From Akanthomyces muscarius (lineage: Eukaryota > Ascomycota > Sordariomycetes > Hypocreales > Cordycipitaceae), in contig NC_079245.1 of assembly GCF_028009165.1 (NCBI RefSeq), positions 1,302,001-1,366,000 on the forward strand: a stretch of 64,000 bases of DNA, in the 5' to 3' direction. This document shows positions 33,083 to 44,578 of the stretch, one piece after another (positions within the stretch are counted from its first letter, which is position 1; each line of letters begins with the position of its first letter). A model generated the notes under the pieces. The model made no database searches. It worked only from the letters and a program-made list of their open reading frames with translations, and was not told the origin of the DNA. The position numbers were made by a program, and so were the translations under genes.

Positions 33083-35854
33083 ATGGAAGCCAAAAAGGTT
33101 AGCTTCCCAGCTGGGCCGGTGCTCGCCTCCATCTAACTGTTGCAGGTCATCGAGAATGTCCAGGGCATCAACGGTGGACAGCCGACGAATGGCTCTCTCC
33201 GCCTCACAGACTACCACCTGGTGTTTTGCGCGCCTGTGAACCCTCCCGCCAACTCGTCGCCCGAGACGACGCCCGTGACGACACCTGCTACGCCCCCCAA
33301 GACCCGGGAGCGATGGCTCACATATCCCATCTTTAGCCACTGCACCTTTCGGCCGACGCCCCCAGGATCCAGACAGGCCTCCTCCATCCGAATCCGCTGC
33401 CGGGACTTTACATTTGTTACGTTCAACTTTGCCAGCAGCGAAGCGGCCAAGGAAGTCTTTGAGTTTATCAAAGTCCGCACCTGCAAGCTCGGCACTGTAG
33501 AGAGGCTCTTTGCTTTCTCGCACAAGCCTCTAAAGAATGAGCGACAGGTTGATGGCTGGCACTTTTATGACCCAAAGGCCGAGTTCAGACGGCAGGGCAT
33601 CAGCGAGAAGCTGCCAGACAAGGGCTGGAGGATAACCCACATCAACAAGGACTACACATTCTGCGACACATACCCCGCGTTTCTGGTCGTTCCGTCCAAG
33701 ATATCTGATAATGTCTTGAAATACGCCAAGGACTTTCGCTCGAGATGCCGTATACCTACCCTGTCTTATATTCACCCCGTCAACAACTGCACCATCACAA
33801 GAAGCTCGCAACCGTTGGCGGGCATCACGAGAAAGACAAATGTGCAGGACGAAAAGCTGGTCGCTGCTTCGTTCTCCGCTTCCATGCCTGCTGGTTCGGA
33901 GAGTGGTACGCCCATGTCTAGTCAGCTGGATGTTTCGAGCACCAGCTCCAGCCAAGCAGCAGAGCTGAGCGAGACAGACAAGCTTGAGGATGAGATGATT
34001 GCACAGTCTGTACTCATGTATGATGAGAAAACGGGGAAAAGGCTCGTCTACGGTGCTCAACAAAGCAACCTGATTGTTGATGCTCGGCCAACAATCAACG
34101 CCGTTATTAATCAGGTTCAAGGAATGGGCTCCGAGAACATGGACAAGTACAAGTTTGCGACCAAGATTTTCCTTAGCATCGAGAATATCCACGTCATGCG
34201 CAGCTCTCTTAACAAGGTCGTCGAAGCCCTCAAGGACGCCGACATGTCGCCTTTACCCCCCAACAGGGAAATTCTGCACCAGAGTAACTGGCTCAGGCAC
34301 ATACACGATGTTCTCGCCGGCTCCGCCATCATCACTCGCCAAGTCGGGATCAATCACTCTCACGTACTCATTCACTGCTCCGATGGCTGGGATCGTACAA
34401 GTCAGCTGAGCGCACTTTCACAAATCATGCTTGATCCATACTACCGAACGATAGAGGGCTTTGTGGTGCTGGTCGAAAAGGACTGGCTGTCCTTTGGTCA
34501 CATGTTTAGATTACGCTCAGGACACCTCAACCACGAAGACTGGTTCACGGTGCAACGCGACGCCTTTGCCGGCACCAAGGTGAATCCGGGTGAGAATGAC
34601 GGTCGCAATGACGCTTTCCAAAACGTCCTTAGCGGTGCGAAACGCTTTTTCAACCCAAGCAAGGATGACGATGAGCCAGACGCTGCCAGTGAAGCAGCAT
34701 CTGGTAAAGTGGTTAACGAAGAGGCGACTACGCCCAAGATGGTCAGCCCAGTCTTCCACCAGTTCTTGGACTGCACCTACCAGCTCATACGCCAGCACAA
34801 GGACCGATTCGAGTACAACGAGAGATTCCTGCGACGTTTACTCTATCACCTGTACTCTTGCCAGTACGGCACCTTCCTTTATAACTCTGAGAAGCAGCGC
34901 GTCGACGCCAATGTCATGGAACGGACCTCGTCTGTCTGGGACTACTTCCTATGCCGCAAGCAAGAATTTACCAATCCCGACTACGATCCTACTGTCGATG
35001 ACCTCGTCAAAGGCAAGGAACGCATCATTTTTCCTCGCCTCAAGGATATCCGCTGGTGGTACCAAGCCTTTGGCCGTACCGACGATGAGATGAACGCCAC
35101 ACTCGACGCCACCGCTCTTAGTGAGAGCGAGCGACAGGCAGCTGTCTCACGACTACACAACTCGGGCGCTGCGTCGCCGAGCCCCAAGCCTCCAAGCCTG
35201 GGAACAAGCCAGTCGGTCTTGACCGGAGTGGAAACAGCTCACCAGACGCTTACCCCGCCACCAAATTCCTCTCTTAAGCGCAGTGTCTCGGCCGAGGGTG
35301 TGGGCGCGAGCGCAGGTACTGGTGCAGGCGCCTTTGCGGCCCTTCGCGACGGCCTCGCAAATATTAATATCGGCAAAGGCGTCTTTTCCACCCCAGCACC
35401 GGTAGAGGAGGCAGGCCAGTCCGAGATTAAGGCCAAGCCAGAGCAAGAAATGCAGGAGATGACGTAGGAGGTCATGTTTCCAACAGACCATCACCCGCCC
35501 TACACAATTGTATATACAGAGAACACCCAATACCACATCCTCCCGCCTATTCTCTCGCCGTCCAGTCTGTCCCTTTGCAGCAATGGTTCGGACGCTGGGT
35601 ATGCCATGGTATCGCTGCAGGAACCTACTCTGCCCAAGCCAGCGCACATTACGGCGTATACACAACGTTCTAAGTCTGTGGCGGGGCTCCTGCGCCCCTC
35701 GCCCATGGAGATGGAGCTCTCGAGAGTGGCGCAAAGCAAAACTGCCGAGGACGTGGTCCGAGAAATTACCATGCAAGACAAGGCGGCGGAATTGTATCAG
35801 CGACCGCGCTCGGCGACGGGATTGGCGCAGTACATGGGGCAGAATACGTGGTGA
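33083..35854 (+). CDS. ymr1: Myotubularin-family phosphoinositide 3-phosphatase
   Basis: Exon 1 is 33083-33097 (MEAKK). After a 48-nt intron, exon 2 starts at 33146. A PH-GRAM domain fills residues about 5-135 (GSLRLTDYHLVF), then the catalytic domain begins at KNERQVDGWHFYDPKAEFRR. The active-site CX5R is HCSDGWDRT (Cys416 to Arg422), with the Asp residues typical of active myotubularins. They remove the 3-phosphate of PI3P and PI(3,5)P2 on endosomes and the vacuole. Two 3' ends are possible. A TAG at 35465-35467 would give 778 residues. Alternatively, an intron 35464-35580 (GTAGGA, pyrimidine tract, TTTGCAG) removes that stop and joins a third exon 35581-35854 in frame, giving 868 residues ending in GLAQYMGQNTW. 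The third exon reads like protein, so I favour the longer form, with moderate confidence. Confidence 0.85.
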
Positions 35855-36231
35855 CGCGGGGCAAGCAGACACGGTTCAGAGATAACAGTTAGACATAGAA
35901 ACAGCGATGCTGTTGGGATTTGTTCATCGTTACATTAGGTTCTTTTTAGGCGAGGGAGGCTTCTCGACGACAGGAGTTAGACATGGCGCGGCGTACAGGT
36001 GATATAGTATTAATCCAAGAAGGAAACATTAACATGCAATTGCACCTCGCCCTTGTGACGCATCATGTGCATTTTTATCAGCACAGGCGTTTATATACTT
36101 TTTTTCTTGTTTGGGCTATTCTAGATGCGCTACATTTTTTTGCTCCTTTGTTCCAAATGCTCGAAATGTGTTTGAGTACCATGTATTCCTTTTCTTTTCT
36201 TCTTTTACGTCTTTGATTTCCAGGTTATGAA
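35855..36231. other. Intergenic region between convergent genes
   Basis: 3' regions of the myotubularin and PheRS beta genes. Nothing else is recognised. Confidence 0.45.
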
Positions 36232-38160
36232 TTATAGGAAAGCCTCGAGGTTAATTTCCAGAGTGCTGACGGCATATCTATTGGCAAGAAGCATTAGTAA
36301 GTCCGCTACACGAGAGGGAGGGTGTTTGGGACAGACATACCTCAAATCAAACTTTTCCAGGACGGTAGGGTGCAGGATGCCAAACTCGCCGATGCGTGCC
36401 GCCTTGCCGCCGAGGCGCAGGTGCACGGCGGCGGCGTGGCCGGGGAAGAAGGTCTCCTCGTTGAGCTCCTCGATCCAGTAGCCGTCGGGGGTGCCGGGGG
36501 TGTCGGTGCCCTCGGTGAGGAACGATGTGCGGAGCATGAGGAGGACGCGGTCGAGGAGGCCGTGGACGGCCTCGAAGCCCGACGTCTTGCCGCACCAGGC
36601 GGCGGCAAAGTGGCGTTCATTGCGGGCCTTGCGCTCCTCGCGCTCGTCCTTGAAGACGACGTCGGCGACCTCGAAGATGCGCATGGGTACGCTGTGGCCC
36701 TTGTTCTCCTTGATGGTCTTGAGGAGGCCGGGCAGCAGCGAGGAGCGGGCGACCTGGTACTCGAGCGTCTTGGGGTTGGCCAGGCGCACGACGGTGTTGC
36801 CGTCGTCCTTGCGGTTCAGCCAGGCAAAGTTCTCGTCGTGGCTGCAGAGGATTAGCGGCATGACCTCGGACCAGCCGGCCATGGCGGCCTCCATGCGCAC
36901 GAGATCGCCGAGCTTGTTGATGGGGAGGGGACCACCGACAGTGGCGCTGCGGTTGGGTTTTGTGCGGGGGAGGTTGTTGTAGCCGTAGCAGACGGCGAGA
37001 TCTTCCATAATGTCACACTGGTGCAGGATATCGGCACGTGTGGGGGGAATGGCGATCTCTAAAAGGTTGGCGTCTTTGCTGGAGGGCTTGGATACATAGG
37101 CCATCTTGGTAAGGAGTTTGCAGAGCTCCTCGGGAGTCTTGTCGAGGCCGGTGCAGCTGTTGAGGTAGTCCACTTCGGCTGTCGTTTCGCGAGGTTGCAA
37201 AGAGGGTGTGACGCGGGTGAGGTCGTTGTGGTTGGAAACAATCTTGACGGGCTCGACGGTGAAGGGCTCAGCGCAGTACATGGAGAACATGGTAACGAGC
37301 ATGTTGGTGACAATTCCAAGCTTGGTCATGTCGGTGGCCGTGATCTCGATGAAGACGTTCGTAGTGCCGACGGTGATTTTGGAGTGCTCGCCGTTGATGA
37401 TGGGCGGTAGGGAGCAGACAACGCGGTTGGCGTCGTAGATGACGGGGTATACGGGCGAGTCGCGGATAATGTGCAGGAAGCGACCCAGGTGCTTATCGTT
37501 TTCGTAAAAGGCCATGAGCTCCTCAGCATTCATCTCCTTGGTCTGGTTGAGAGGCTTGAATTTGATGTCCTTGGGCGGCAGGGCCTCGTAGGTGAAGGGG
37601 CCCTTGACGGTGTCGAGGTCGTGGGTTCCCATGGAGACGAGGGTTCGGTTGCGGGCCAGGTTCTGGTGCAGCTTGTCCTGCAGAGCAATGAAGGAGTCGT
37701 AGCGGTCCTGGGTGAACTTGATGTTGCGAAGAACAGCGCCGGCGACATAGGGACGGACTTTTAGGGTTTCGGGGTGTACGGTAATGACTTGTTGGTCGGC
37801 GTCCTTGGGTTCGACGATGCGGAAGTTGGGAGGCTGGGTACGGCCGAGGAAGATGTTGAGGTTGAGAGCGATGCCTTCGAAGCAGAGCATGTCGTATCGG
37901 TTGGCAGGAATCTCAATCTTCAGCTGAGGTGGCTCCTGCTTGCCGTCGACAACAGGCCGCTCGTCATCCTCAGTGTCCTCGTCGAGCTCGATTCCATAGT
38001 CGAAGCACAGGTCCTCGAATTCCTCGCGGGTGTACCTGTAGAGTAGAGAAACCGGCCGGGTTAGCTTGATGGCGGGGTGAAGCGAGGGGCAGCTGGGGGC
38101 AACATACTTGCGACCGAGAGCCTCGAAGAGCTTGTACTTGTCAACGGAGATGGTCGGCAT
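36232..38160 (-). CDS. frs1: Cytosolic phenylalanyl-tRNA synthetase, beta subunit
   Basis: Exons 38160-38108, 38035-36341 and 36277-36232 give 597 residues, the usual length. Introns are 72 and 63 nt; the joins give EALGRKYTREEFEDLCFDYG and KFDLRYAVSTLEINLEAF. Visible landmarks: N-terminal MPTISVDKYKLFEALG; the B3/4 editing domain with PYVAGAVLRNIKFTQDRYDS and ARNRTLVSMGTHDLDTV; the B5 domain with IAIPPTRADILHQCDIMEDL and AVCYGYNNLPRTKP; and the catalytic-like core with LANPKTLEYQVARSSLLPGL and PMRIFEVADVV. The enzyme is an alpha2-beta2 heterotetramer charging tRNA-Phe; beta carries tRNA binding and editing. Codon use is biased as for a well expressed gene. Confidence 0.94.
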   Translation of the reverse strand: MPTISVDKYKLFEALGRKYVAPSCPSLHPAIKLTRPVSLLYRYTREEFEDLCFDYGIELDEDTEDDERPVVDGKQEPPQLKIEIPANRYDMLCFEGIALNLNIFLGRTQPPNFRIVEPKDADQQVITVHPETLKVRPYVAGAVLRNIKFTQDRYDSFIALQDKLHQNLARNRTLVSMGTHDLDTVKGPFTYEALPPKDIKFKPLNQTKEMNAEELMAFYENDKHLGRFLHIIRDSPVYPVIYDANRVVCSLPPIINGEHSKITVGTTNVFIEITATDMTKLGIVTNMLVTMFSMYCAEPFTVEPVKIVSNHNDLTRVTPSLQPRETTAEVDYLNSCTGLDKTPEELCKLLTKMAYVSKPSSKDANLLEIAIPPTRADILHQCDIMEDLAVCYGYNNLPRTKPNRSATVGGPLPINKLGDLVRMEAAMAGWSEVMPLILCSHDENFAWLNRKDDGNTVVRLANPKTLEYQVARSSLLPGLLKTIKENKGHSVPMRIFEVADVVFKDEREERKARNERHFAAAWCGKTSGFEAVHGLLDRVLLMLRTSFLTEGTDTPGTPDGYWIEELNEETFFPGHAAAVHLRLGGKAARIGEFGILHPTVLEKFDLRYVCPKHPPSRVADLLMLLANRYAVSTLEINLEAFL

Positions 38161-39008
38161 GGTGAGAGCGAGTTCTCAATGCCTCTCCAGAACGGTGTAT
38201 AGGTAGTGTTGAGGGTGATGTGCGAGCGAGCAGGCAGCCAGTAAAGTCGGGATGGTCTACTGCAGCCCGTTGCGAACAACCGATTGAGTCACAGGAAATT
38301 TGTGTGGTACCTGGAGGGGTGTAGTTGCCTCTGGCGGGCAGATCCACAGGGACCTTTGGCTTGAGGGGACGTGCAGCGAACTGGAGGTACCTCGCTAACG
38401 GGCGAGCAGACGGCGGGGTTAAATCGGAATATAGATGGTCCAGCCGCCAATTTCTTTGTCGAGACGTTACAGGGGCTAAACAGTGGCTGGCAGCTGCACT
38501 GGCTCTGCCGCCCCACCAGAAATTACAGGCCAATACGTGCTGAACAGAGGCCTGTAAATAGCAACCTGGCGACGTTGCATAGGGCAGCTCACAGCCACCT
38601 CCAGCCACAGGCTTTCAGACTGCCAGCAGCCGCCCGCCGCCCTTGTTGCTCGGGAGGCTCGTGCTCTCACGGGCAGCAAAGCTAGTTCGACCTGGCCTAC
38701 AAACAACATTGGAATTCACCTTTCTTATCCTGTTCTGTGGCTTGCTCCGTCATCAAACTGCCGCAATTTCTTCCCGCTCATCTCTCCAAGATATTTACGG
38801 TCGTCGCATACTCACTTCCCCATCCTATCTGCCCTTTGCCGCCGACCTGCGCCGCTCTATCAATTGCATCACTTAGGCACGCGCGATCCACCGCCCACCT
38901 TCTCCTCCACCGCACATCAGCAGCCGCCCGTCCAACCGTCGACACCTTCACGACGACGCAACATCCTTACCCAGCTCGAGCGACGCGCCGCCTCCATCGT
39001 AATCCGCC
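38161..39008. other. Divergent promoter region, PheRS beta and PP2A-A genes
   Basis: Two housekeeping genes point away from each other here. The plus-strand side (38720-39008) is pyrimidine-rich leader. No extra gene seen. Confidence 0.45.
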
Positions 39009-41289
39009 ATGGCTGACGCGCCAAACCCAAATGACGAGCTTTACCCCATCGCCGTCCTCATCGATGAGCTCAAGGTACGACCGCCACCCACTCCTGTTTT
39101 TTTTACCCCCCGTACTCGCGACCCCTCTGTTGACTCTCGGTCCAGCATGACGACGTTCTCCTCCGCCTCAATGCCATCCACCGTCTCTCCACCATCGCTC
39201 TAGCTCTCGGTCCCGAGCGCACTCGCGAGGAGCTGGTTCCTTTTCTCGATGGTTAGCCTACCCGCGTCTGCGCCAGCTTTGCAGCTCCCTGTTTGCCCCC
39301 CGCTCAGCGTCTCTGACATTTGCATTCCAGAATCGGTCGAGGATGAGGACGAAGTACTGGTCGCTCTGAGCGAGGAGCTTGGTAGCTTCACCGAATACGT
39401 CGGTGGTCCCCAGTGGGCTCATGTTATTCTCTCTCCTCTTGAGAACCTCGCAGCTATCGAAGAGCCGGTCGTGCGCGACAAGGTACGAACACCGAAATTC
39501 AGCATCCGTTACGCGCCGTCCGGCAAGCATACTAACCCAGGCACAGGCTGTCGAGTCTCTCAACAAGATCTGCGAGGGTCTCAACCCTCAGCAAGTCGAA
39601 GAATATTTTATTCCCCTCACCATCCGTCTCGCCAAGGCCGACTGGTTTACATCCAAGGTGTCGGGCTGCGGTCTCTTCACAGCTCCCTACAAGAAGGTCA
39701 CACCCCCGGTACAGGAACAGCTTCGCAACCAGTTTGGTCTGCTAGTACACGATGAGACTCCCATGGTTCGCCGTCAGGCCGCGACCAACATGGCCAAGTT
39801 TGTCAGGGAGATGCCTGCTTCCATCGTTGTCGATGATATGATACCCCTCTTCCAGCATCTCGTCCAGGACGATCAGGACAGCGTCAGGCTTCTAACTGTC
39901 GAGATTCTCATCGCCATTGCCGAAGTTGTTCCCGCCAAGCAACAATCAAGCCACGGCGTTCTTCTCACATCGCTGCGAAATCTGATAGAAGATAAAAGCT
40001 GGCGCGTGAGATATATGATCGCAGACAGATTTGAGAAGGTCGGTCATTACTAAAACAGCAACAGGATGGTACAAGATGCTAACTCGCAGTGTAGATTGCC
40101 AAGGCCGTCGATGAGGAGGTTGTTTCGCGCGATTTGGTTCCGGCTTTCGTCAAGCTGCTCAAGGATAACGAGGCCGAGGTCCGCACTGCCATCGCTGGCC
40201 AGATTCCCGGATTCTGCGCTCTGGTTGACCACGACGTCCTTCTCAAAGATATTATGCCAAGTGTTGAGGACCTCGTGTCTGACACTTCGCAGCATGTTCG
40301 CGCTGCTCTGGGAACTCAAATTAGCGGCTTGGCCCCCATTCTGGGCAAGCAAGAGTAAGTTGGATTAGTTGAGTGTCCAGTTCTCCACTAATATTTGGTA
40401 GGACTATTGATCACTTGCTGCCCATGTTCCTTCTCATGCTCAAGGATGAGTTCCCCGAGGTTAGACTCCACATCATCTCCAAGCTGGAGCAGGTTAATCA
40501 AGGTATGCATTGAGTCCAAACTTATCTTTACGCCACTGACCGTTTGTAGTTATTGGCATCGACCTGCTTTCACAGTCTCTGCTTCCTGCCATTGTGCAGC
40601 TTGCCGAGGACAAGCAGTGGAGAGTCCGCCTCGCCATTATCGAGTACATTCCACTTCTTGCCAGCCAATTGGGTGTCAACTTCTTCAACGAGAAGCTCAG
40701 CAACCTCTGCATGGACTGGCTTGGCGACACTGTCTTTTCCATTCGTGAGGCCGCTACACATAATCTAAAGAAGCTCACCGAAGTATTCGGCGTTGAGTGG
40801 GCCAGCGAGGCCATCATTCCCAAGGTCGTCGACATGGGCCAGCACAGCAACTATTTGTATAGAATGACGACGTGCTTTGCCATTTCGGTATGTATTCTCC
40901 GTTGAATACTCTTTCGATTCAGTGCTAACTCAGTCTAGACTCTTGCCAGCGTTGTGAGCCTTGACGTCATTGAGCAATCTATCCTGCCTATTCTGGACAA
41001 CATGGTAGAGGACGACATCCCCAACATCCGCTTCAACGTCGCGAAGACATACTCTGTTATTATCGGAGTGTTGCGCCGTCTGCCCGAGAAGGGCACCATC
41101 TATTCGCTGGAGAAGGAGGGTGCTGAGATGGTTCCGTCGTCCAGAGGCCAGGAGCTGATTCAGGAGCGGGTGCTGCCCAACCTCGGCAAGCTGCAAAAGG
41201 ACAACGACGTGGACGTGCGGTACTTTGCGACGACAGCCGCCGGCGAGGCGACAGCCTCGGGTGGTGAGCCTATGAATACATCACCTTAG
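39009..41289 (+). CDS. tpd3: Protein phosphatase 2A scaffold subunit A (HEAT repeats)
   Basis: Eight exons: 39009-39074, 39146-39251, 39331-39482, 39547-40038, 40095-40354, 40402-40502, 40550-40887 and 40939-41289, giving 621 residues. Every intron is GT-AG and 47-79 nt long. The sequence is a solenoid of HEAT repeats, about 15 as in the family, for example [60 protein letters not shown] and [20 protein letters not shown]. The A subunit holds the catalytic C and a variable B subunit together; PP2A acts in mitosis, morphogenesis and stress signalling. Length is slightly above animal A subunits (about 590), as in other filamentous fungi. The hydrophilic end ([14 protein letters not shown]) adds to this. 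Confidence 0.93.
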
Positions 41290-41516
41290 AGTTAATGAGC
41301 CAAAGAAAAAACATGTTGACTTTTCAAACAAAAATTTGAGTACTGAGAGCGATGATGGCCAGGCTACCAGGGCTGGTTAAAGCAAACGAGGTGTATAGAA
41401 TAGACGATATTGGCAGTCTCTCAATATGATGCGATTGAAGTATATTCTACGGGTGTATTCGTGTATGTACATGTTGAGCTTGCTATGATTTTATGCGCCT
41501 CAAAACAGAGACATTG

Positions 41517-42410
41517 CTATACCTTGCGGAAACACAGAGTGCTGATTGTCTGGCCAGAAACGCCCCCAAAGCTAAACGTCTGATACTTGACCCGTCCCGC
41601 CTCTTCAAACGTGGCCCCCGCCACCCGCTCGCCACCCACGAACCACCCGCGCAGCTCCTCCTCTGTCCAGTTGCAGCTCGTAATCAGGAAGAGCCCGCCG
41701 ACGGCGAGCAGCGGCAGCACGCGCGCCTTGTAACCCTCGCAGATGCGGCGCCCTGCGGCGTCGGTGGCGTCGCTGAGAGAAATGGCGTCAAAGGTGCCCT
41801 TGTCGAGGACCACGTCGAATGTGTGCTGTGAAGAGGGGGGAGAGAGGGTGGTGGAGAGGGGGGGGCCGTTGATGAGGTCCCATTCGGCAAAGGTGATGTT
41901 GTTGGTGAGGGCCTTGGAGGAGGCGATCTGGGAGGCGAGTCGGATGGAGTGCGCGCTGTAGTCGACGCCCGTGAGCGGGCCTGACCAGCCGTCGGAGCGC
42001 AGGGCGAAGAGGATGGAGCCGTTGCCGCAGCCGAGATCCAGAAAAGACGTGGTTTCTTTGCACAGTAATGTGGTTGTTGGCGGTGGTGGCTGGGTGTCTG
42101 TCGTGTCGTCTTCGTCGTCAGCATCGGAGTCGGGCGAGTCGCCGGCGAGACGGGCCAGGAATGCGAGCATCTTTTCCTCGGCGGAGGAGTCGTCGAACCA
42201 TACAGTGCCGACATCGTCGGGGTTGGCGGCGTTGTTGGCGATTTCGGTCGTGTAGAGCGTATCCCAGCTTTTGCAAACAATATGTCAGCATGCCAAGGTC
42301 GTTGTTACGAGCATGATAGCTTGTCGCGATGGTCGGGGGGGGGGGGGGGGTGTTTACTATTCGCGAGTGCCGAGCTCGGAAGGGTCGAGATGCTTTGGCG
42401 TTTGTGCCAT
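41517..42410 (-). CDS. efm4: Efm4-like protein-lysine N-methyltransferase
   Basis: Exons 42410-42358 and 42267-41517 give 267 residues. The 90-nt intron contains a 16-base C run near its donor. The splice gives SELGTREYWDTLYTTEIANN, the typical start of this family, followed by DVGTVWFDDSSAEEKM. SAM-binding motif I is FLDLGCGNGSILFALR, followed by the acidic strand TGVDYSAHSIRLA. Post-I motifs include DVVLDKGTFDAISLSD and LLAVGGLFLITSCNWTEEEL. Efm4 methylates a lysine of translation elongation factor eEF1A. Assignment rests on the motif order and the KGTFDAISL signature. An Asp/Glu/Pro/Thr-rich insert lies between helix 1 and motif I. It converges on the PP2A-A gene. Confidence 0.85.
42335..42350. 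repeat. 16-base G homopolymer in the efm4 intron
   Basis: Reads as poly-C on the coding strand, starting 7 bases after the GTAAAC donor. Such runs are prone to length error. Confidence 0.9.
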
Positions 42411-42776
42411 TATGGAAATATGTGATGCTTGAGACAGGTATACAAAAGGCGAGGTTTTGATTATTGCTGAGAAGATAGTTTGCGAATTCTGGAGAATTAT
42501 TGTTCGTTGGTGCTATTGGCTCCAACAATCGGACATCCAAATTTTGCCCGATTGAACTTTTGGTGGGGGATACTATTTTGTCCATCTTGGAGGGGTCTGG
42601 TTACAGTTCCGGCAGGCGGTGAGGAGGCTTTGGGAAAAGCAGCCAGGTCCCCCCGCCATATTGACCTGGAAATTGGGCATCATGGAAGTACCGTTTTTGT
42701 TTTCGGTTGGACGATTTCGATTATGGAAAAGTGATTTCAATTCATGTATTCGTCCCTGGCTGTGGCCGCAGGGCAT
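42411..42776. other. Intergenic region, efm4 promoter
   Basis: Lies between the efm4 start and the stop of the DUF4334 gene, both on minus. Nothing is recognised. Confidence 0.4.
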
Positions 42777-43383
42777 CTAAGAAAGACGCTTGAGGTAAAA
42801 GTAGTAGGTCCCAAATCCATTCATCTTTTTCGAGTCCACGGCGCCAGCGACCAAGTCCTCATTGACATGGTGAAAGTAATCAATAATTGGAAAATCTTCA
42901 TACAGCATAGCCAAAGCGTTGTTGTCGCCAAACTTCATCTCGCGGAGCTGTTTTCCCGCCCAAGTTAGTATCGCTGTCTATTGACCGGCCCCTTCAAAAA
43001 GAATGACTTACACGAGCGTGGCCCCAATCCTGGTTCCAGTGGCGCTTCTGGTCCGCGTCGTAGACGACAATGGGGTCGACGTCCTCGGCGCTGCAAACTG
43101 TCTTGCCGGTCCAGTGCAGCTCAAGCATCTTTTGCTTGGTCGGGTGGCCCGTGTCGAGGTCGAAGCCCTGCCAGTCGCCGGCGCCGCGCGTCATGAACGA
43201 GGCCGTCGTCACGGGGGGGCAGAGCGGCAAAGGCGGCGGCGGCCTCGTCGGACGTGACGGTGGCCTTTTTGGTCAGGGCGGTCCAGGCGCCGGCGGCATT
43301 ACTTGTCACAAAAAGAACTTTGTCAGTACGGTTGCCCAGGACTTTTGCCAAATGGACATGGGTGCTGCATCTTACAAAGACAT
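42777..43383 (-). CDS. GXWXG/DUF4334 domain protein with a homopolymer frameshift
   Basis: Exons 43383-43376 (MSF split), 43301-43012 and 42947-42777. The first intron has a TACTGAC branch site. The sequence begins NAAGAWTALTKKATVTSDEA. After ALPP the frame breaks at a run of seven C on minus (43213-43219); with six C it continues VTTASFMTRGAGDWQGFDLD, TGHPTKQKMLELHWTGK, VVYDADQKRHWNQDWGHAR and, in the last exon, MLYEDFPIIDYFHHVNEDL. GDWxGFDLxTGHP is the GXWXG motif, and the YxxFPIIDxF...D segment with AGAVDSKK is DUF4334. The total is 469 nt, one more than a multiple of three, about 155 residues if corrected. The frameshift may be a sequencing error in the homopolymer or a recent loss. The family's function is not established. 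Confidence 0.7.
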
Positions 43384-44578
43384 CGTGTAAGCAGTCGTGG
43401 ACAGTAGAGTGGAAATGGATGGATTTGGTGTAAGAGGACTGCTGGGGTGAGGAATTCGCTCTTCCCTTTATGCCTGGTACCAGTCTGATCTATATACTTG
43501 TTCATATCGCTCTGAGCTATGAAATTGATTCGCCATCCCGTCTTTCTTCGGATCTACATCGCCGACGTCGACTTACACTGACTCCTCTATACCAACGGAA
43601 GATTCCAAGCCGTGACTACTCTCGGGATTATCTAGCTTTTGTCCTCAGAGTGTTCCTCGATACTCGAAATCTGTTAGTATATTGTAGAAATTGTGTCCAT
43701 GTAGATCATCGCCGCACTTTGGTTCGTAATCTTCTCGCTAGCGGCGTAGCATTCGGCTCTCACCGACGTAGCTTTATTTGCACCTTGGAGCTTATCAGTC
43801 GAGCTAGACCCCCACCAACTGGCCCGTGTTCGTCGATCTGAGATCAGGAATGGACGAGTCTAACACTCGACCAGATTAGTAGTCATGAGAGCAGTCCTTG
43901 GACTCGCTTTGTGGATTTCAACGGTGTCTTGTTATGACGCTGAGAGGTACATATCAAATGCCGAGGCTTGATGGCTCCCTGCGTTCATGATGTGCGAGCC
44001 TGTTTCTTCTTGGCCGAGAAATTGGGTTGCAATGTAAATGTGATCCAGTATAGAAGCAGCCAATGCAAGTGGCGAGGAGGCAGGCGGTCAAGAGTAATGG
44101 TTGGAAAAACACTGTCGGGACAGATCACGCATGGATGTATTCGGGCAGTTTGCCAGAAATCTGACTGCTCGTTACATTATCATGCACGTATTAAAACTGT
44201 GATACACAGACGGGAAGCAGTCAAGGTGAATAATTTGTCTCTGTCATCATATATTTACAGCCAGCCATCGCAACCTCGCTGGCATTCCAATATTCTAGAG
44301 CAGTTTCCGGGAGGCAGCTGATTGTACCAGGCGCCTCCATGTCATAAAGCCATGTTTTTTTCACGGAACGAGTCCGCGTACAGAAAACCAAAAGGAAAAT
44401 AAACCGGTCGTAACATGTCCCAACACCAGACCCCATGAGCAGTAATAAAAAAAGAGTATGTAAAAAAGCTCAAGTTCTCAATCAACCCAAGTAAATCAAA
44501 TTTCGCCAGATAATGACTTGAAATGCACAAGGTAACAGGAAAAGATAAAACACAGAGGTAAGAAAGCAATGGCTACGT
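43384..44578. other. Intergenic region
   Basis: Promoter of the DUF4334 gene and 3' region of eIF6. Open frames are short and composition is not protein-like. No RNA gene or repeat is recognised. Confidence 0.45.

Noticed and set aside
32593..33102. 169-codon frame just before the myotubularin gene
   Set aside because: Leader-like composition, overlaps the myotubularin start in another frame, no domain.
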